64,000 nucleotides of DNA, taken from NCBI GenBank assembly GCA_009731375.1, contig BJOX01000160.1:817233-881232 (forward strand), given 5' to 3'. Position 1 is the first letter of the stretch. Every line of letters begins with the position of its first letter. The notes beneath the pieces were generated by a model that was not told the origin of the DNA, did not search any database, and saw only the letters and a list, made by a program, of their open reading frames with translations. This document shows, one piece after another, positions 61,085 through 64,000 of this stretch. The position numbers and the translations under genes are program-made. Source of the DNA: Paulinella micropora (lineage: Eukaryota > Cercozoa > Imbricatea > Euglyphida).

Positions 61085-61740
61085 AGTCAGACGTCGACAG
61101 GGTGCTGACCCGCGGCCGGACGTGACACCATATGCATTGTCTATAGCTAGATTGTCACACTGTCCTAGCTAGTACTTGGTAGCGCGATTGTACTGCGATT
61201 TTCTAGTCCGTTACTAGGTAAACACCTTCTTCCTCTACTTTCGATTCTCTCCTCCTCTCTCAACATCTACCTCCGAATCCTTATCCCAGCCTGCCTCCGG
61301 ATCATCTTCATACTCATCCTCGCCCCCATCTCAAACACTAGAAACAAATATGACAGCCGACCTCACTCACTAGACTCAAGAGAATCACAATGCGAACACG
61401 TCTACGTATACGAAACTAGTTGAGGTTATAATTAGGGAAATCCAGCCAGCCCACCACCAGTGTTTGTCATTATCTCACTTTTCGACACGGGAGCATTCTG
61501 GCGTCTCTACTCAAAGACTCCCTAACAACAACCAGCGCTCGAGCGGTTAAAGATAGTATTGTTACACTCCTGAAAAGGAACGCATCACAGATTAAGCGCT
61601 TCTTCTCCCCCAAGGAGGTCGCATAGTTTTTTACTTTCCCCGCTACGTACCCGCATCACCCCTGCCCGTTCTTGGTAGTAACTGAATAGTCCTTCAAAGT
61701 CATCACTCCCTGGTACCTATCCAAGAAGAACGATATCATC
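61085..61740. other. host flank, no gene recognised
   Basis: Moderately GC-balanced sequence after the right end of element B. No open frame with convincing composition. Confidence 0.3.
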
Positions 61741-61743
61741 ATC

Positions 61744-62036
61744 TGCCAGCTCTGCAACGTCATTTTAAAGGGAAAACTAGAGTGGAATTGAAGCGACATG
61801 CAAAAGGGCGGTCACACAGGAAGAAGTGGAGAAAGTTGGGGCTGGACGGCCTAGCGAATACCTTCGGCTACGATCCCTACATGTACTACGACGTGGCTTA
61901 CGGCGAGCATCGGGACAGCGACTGGAAGTTCGGCGACGAGGATGAAGTTTGGCTTCAGCTAATTTTACTGGCAGAGGGAAGCGGAACCATTGATGGCCCA
62001 CCAGGAGGGTGGGAGCACCATGATCTTTATAAGTAG
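61744..62036 (+). pseudogene. U1/C2H2-type zinc-finger fragment
   Basis: IICQLCNVILKGK (61738-61776) and, one frame over, VELKRHAKGRSHRKKWRKLG make a Cys2...His2 finger split by a frameshift near 61778. The downstream frame runs to 62036 with an acidic, Trp-containing tail. Possibly the last exon of an old host gene. No ATG fits. Confidence 0.3.
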
Positions 62037-62470
62037 CGGCGCTGCGGACGATAGGGTGAGCGAACTTAGTAACGGACTTATGGATATTTAGATGTTAAGG
62101 CAGACAATATTAATAATTTTAGTGTTCTTAATAAGATTTTGAATAAGTTTAAGTGCGAAGTCTTAGTACAATTACTACACCACATTAAAAGAAAAGGTAA
62201 AATCATATGGAAAATCTAATAAGAAAGAAAGAACAAACCTGTCAAACTAGGAATCACAACAGCCCAAAACAGGTTTGGACCATGCAAAACCTGAAATTTA
62301 AACATGGAAAATCCAGGAAAAGTAATTTATGCATTTGCATAAAAGCACACATTGAGAAAATCCGAAAAGAGACTTTGAAGCGGATTAGCACACAACCTTC
62401 CGGACCGTAAATGCTCGTGAATCAGGTTTTGTAACAAAAAACAACTAAACAAAATGTACGAAAGGCTCAT
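62037..62470. other. no gene recognised
   Basis: AT-rich spacer. One CATTTGCATAAAAGC near 62333 resembles the palindrome found further right. Confidence 0.3.
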
Positions 62471-62493
62471 TTAATCAAAACCAACGGTAATCA

Positions 62494-62938
62494 CTTTTAT
62501 GGATAAAAGCGTAAAGTGTTGAAAAACAGAGATTTTCACCACTTACTTCTTGACCTGCGATGCAGCTGTAATCTTTTGAAAAGTGTGCTAATGCATGTGG
62601 TTTGCTTCGTTTCAAAAAAACATTCGGTGTGGTAGCTATCTTTGATGAGACAGTCATCGAGTGTCTCATCGTAGCAACCGACCGAGCAGGGTTGTTTGTT
62701 CGATGCAACACCGGATGAAGATGGCGCAGCGGATGGTTCGTGAAGAAGATGATTGTCCATCTCACAATGCACGACACCTCCAAGCTGGAGGTCAACGTCA
62801 CCTTTGCAAGTAAAACAGCTTGAAACGCTGTAGAGCTTTTATGCATAAAAGGGTCCAATGAGAAATGTCGAATGTGAGCTTTTATGCATAAAAGCACCAC
62901 ATTTGTAAATGCTAATGTGTTCCTTTTATGCATAAAAG
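62494..62938. repeat. palindrome array CTTTTATGCATAAAAG
   Basis: Perfect 16-bp palindromes at 62836-62851, 62879-62894 and 62923-62938, with starts 43 and 44 bp apart. A one-mismatch copy lies at 62494-62509. The bases between palindromes are unrelated. They lie next to, or in an intron of, the minus-strand host gene. Confidence 0.8.
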
Positions 62939-62954
62939 CAAAGTACAGAACTAC

Positions 62955-63600
62955 CTGGGGATCAGTGGCAGCCACCGTGGATGACTGCTGAGCCAGGTCT
63001 TCGAGAACTTCTTTTGTCCTCTTGTTCAGCTGTTCTGCAATGAAAAATAGAATTCATAATCTGTTTTTTCAACCGCAACAAACAGTGAAAAGCACATGGA
63101 TTTTTTTTCAAACGAGACCACACATTTAAGTCAAAGTAGTCAAACAATCAAGAAATTTTAAACACAAACACAATTCAAACAAGACAACTTCAAGCACAAG
63201 TGAACAGAGAAGAAGACTGACTGGTTGGTGCTTTTCTTGTAGCCCCCTTCACAAAGATGTCTTGCAACGACGCATCCCAGGTCACATCCTGTGGCAGTGT
63301 GGCCTTGTTGCCCACATGCAGACACTTGACATCTGCGAGGGAAACGCGCTGTGGCTGTTGTTTGTTTGGATCGAACACACTCACTTGCCACATCCTGCCT
63401 GTCTGAGTAGTAGTAGAACCAAATTTGCTGACCAAACCGAGGCTGGAGCATCCAATCTTGGTCTCAGTCTCAACCCAAGTATGGGCAGAGACAAACAGCT
63501 CAAGCTTCTCATTTACCCACCAGTGTAAATGTTCAAACTCCTTGTTAATGCTTTTTTCAGACATCAGCTCAAAGTGACTTTGGAGAGTGTGGACAACACA
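62955..63600 (-). CDS. part of a spliced host gene of unknown function
   Basis: Exon 63222-about 63600 reads SINKEFEHLHWWVNEKLELF, TKIGCSSLGLVSKFGSTTT and RMWQVSVFDPNKQQPQRVSL and ends at a GTCAGT donor in phase 1. A TTGCAG acceptor at 63035 opens an 80-bp exon (62955-63034; QLNKRTKEVLEDLAQQSS) in matching phase, closed by a GTAGTT donor. A Cys-rich open stretch at 62536-62815 may be the next exon, but its phase was not resolved. No family recognised; upstream exons lie off or beyond the visible part. Confidence 0.45.
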
Positions 63601-63676
63601 GCAACAAAGCAAAACTTTCCCAAGAGACTTTTTTGCTCAAGCAAAAAAAAACGATTGGCCTGAAGCAAAAACACTG

Positions 63677-63679
<3 letters not shown>

Positions 63680-63711
<32 letters not shown>

Positions 63712-63759
63712 GAGGCACATGTCCAGGATCTGGATCTGATGCTATAGTCTGAGGAAGCC

Positions 63760-63799
<40 letters not shown>

Positions 63800-63800
63800 G
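63680..63800 (+). repeat. ATT/TTA microsatellites
   Basis: Two ATT runs (about 63680-63710 and 63760-63800) separated by a unique segment. Confidence 0.95.
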
Positions 63801-63804
63801 TGCC

Positions 63805-63868
63805 ACCAGTATTTTCATTGACCATACCGGTCTATTTCTGGACCAGTATTTTCATTGAACATACCGGC
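63805..63868 (+). repeat. short tandem repeat
   Basis: ACCAGTATTTTCATTGA followed by CATACCGG occurs twice about 37 bp apart, one base different. Confidence 0.8.
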
Positions 63869-64000
63869 CCGTCTGGAAGTGTTGGAACTGCCCTTGCGGG
63901 GGTGTCATTAGAGCTTATCGTCAATTCTTCGTACTCCCCTCACGGGTGAGACGATGGAGGCGCATGTGCAGAAATGCATCAGCCATTGACAGAGAAGCAC

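Noticed and set aside
63680-63800. Coding or structural role for the ATT runs
   Set aside because: Plain microsatellite; nothing in the flanks supports more.
1-64000. tRNA and rRNA genes
   Set aside because: No A-box/B-box pair with cloverleaf-like arms and no rRNA-like conserved block was noticed by eye; a tRNAscan-type search would be needed to be sure.

Overview
The window is nuclear DNA of a eukaryote. It carries host genes with GT-AG introns, an LTR retrotransposon, helicase debris of Helitron/PIF1 type, microsatellites and a MITE-like element. Two integrated Polinton/Maverick-type DNA viruses, one nested inside the other, dominate it. Nothing in the sequence names the species. A single-celled eukaryote is the best guess, because the viral gene set (tail-fibre-like repeats, S74 chaperone, lipase-like, DUF3223/HNH-like and N6/N4 methyltransferase genes) resembles that of protist-associated elements. 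This is inference.

Layout. 1-2,600: decayed minus-strand retroelement with a zinc-knuckle Gag, preceded by four small hairpin units. 3,130-13,742: complete Ty3/Gypsy-type element with 237-bp LTRs that differ at one base and a 4-bp target duplication. Its gag and pol lie in one frame, separated only by a UGA codon. 13,743-16,380: retroelement and helicase remnants and a long GAAA-type microsatellite. 16,383-21,035: two tandem NAD kinase genes on the minus strand. The nearer one can be followed through its 3' exons, and its intron holds a MITE-like element and a foldback. The farther one has GGEGT in place of the catalytic GGDGT.

21,294-61,084: element B, a Polinton of about 19.8 kb with 145-bp terminal inverted repeats and a 6-7 bp target duplication. 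About 30 bp inside its left repeat it is interrupted by element A (21,475-41,465; about 20.0 kb; terminal repeats of about 345 bp; perfect 6-bp duplication CACCAA). Both encode an rve-type integrase, A32/FtsK-like packaging ATPase, adenovirus-type protease, penton-like and major capsid proteins, a fibre with phage-like repeats, a two-TM protein and a Cys-rich secreted-type protein. They carry different protein-primed DNA polymerases: A has the long Polinton-type enzyme with a Cys-rich insert, B a shorter and clearly different one. B also has two methyltransferases, a lipase-like gene and a DUF3223/HNH-like gene. In both, most large genes carry frameshifts or stops, so these look like decaying proviruses.

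The least expected feature is in A. A family of hairpins with the ends GATATTT...AAACATC sits exactly at gene borders, so each intergenic promoter region is bracketed by them. A poly-T/C/TATA promoter-like motif upstream of virion genes is shared by A and B. 61,085-64,000 is host flank with pieces of a spliced gene, a phased palindrome array and ATT microsatellites.
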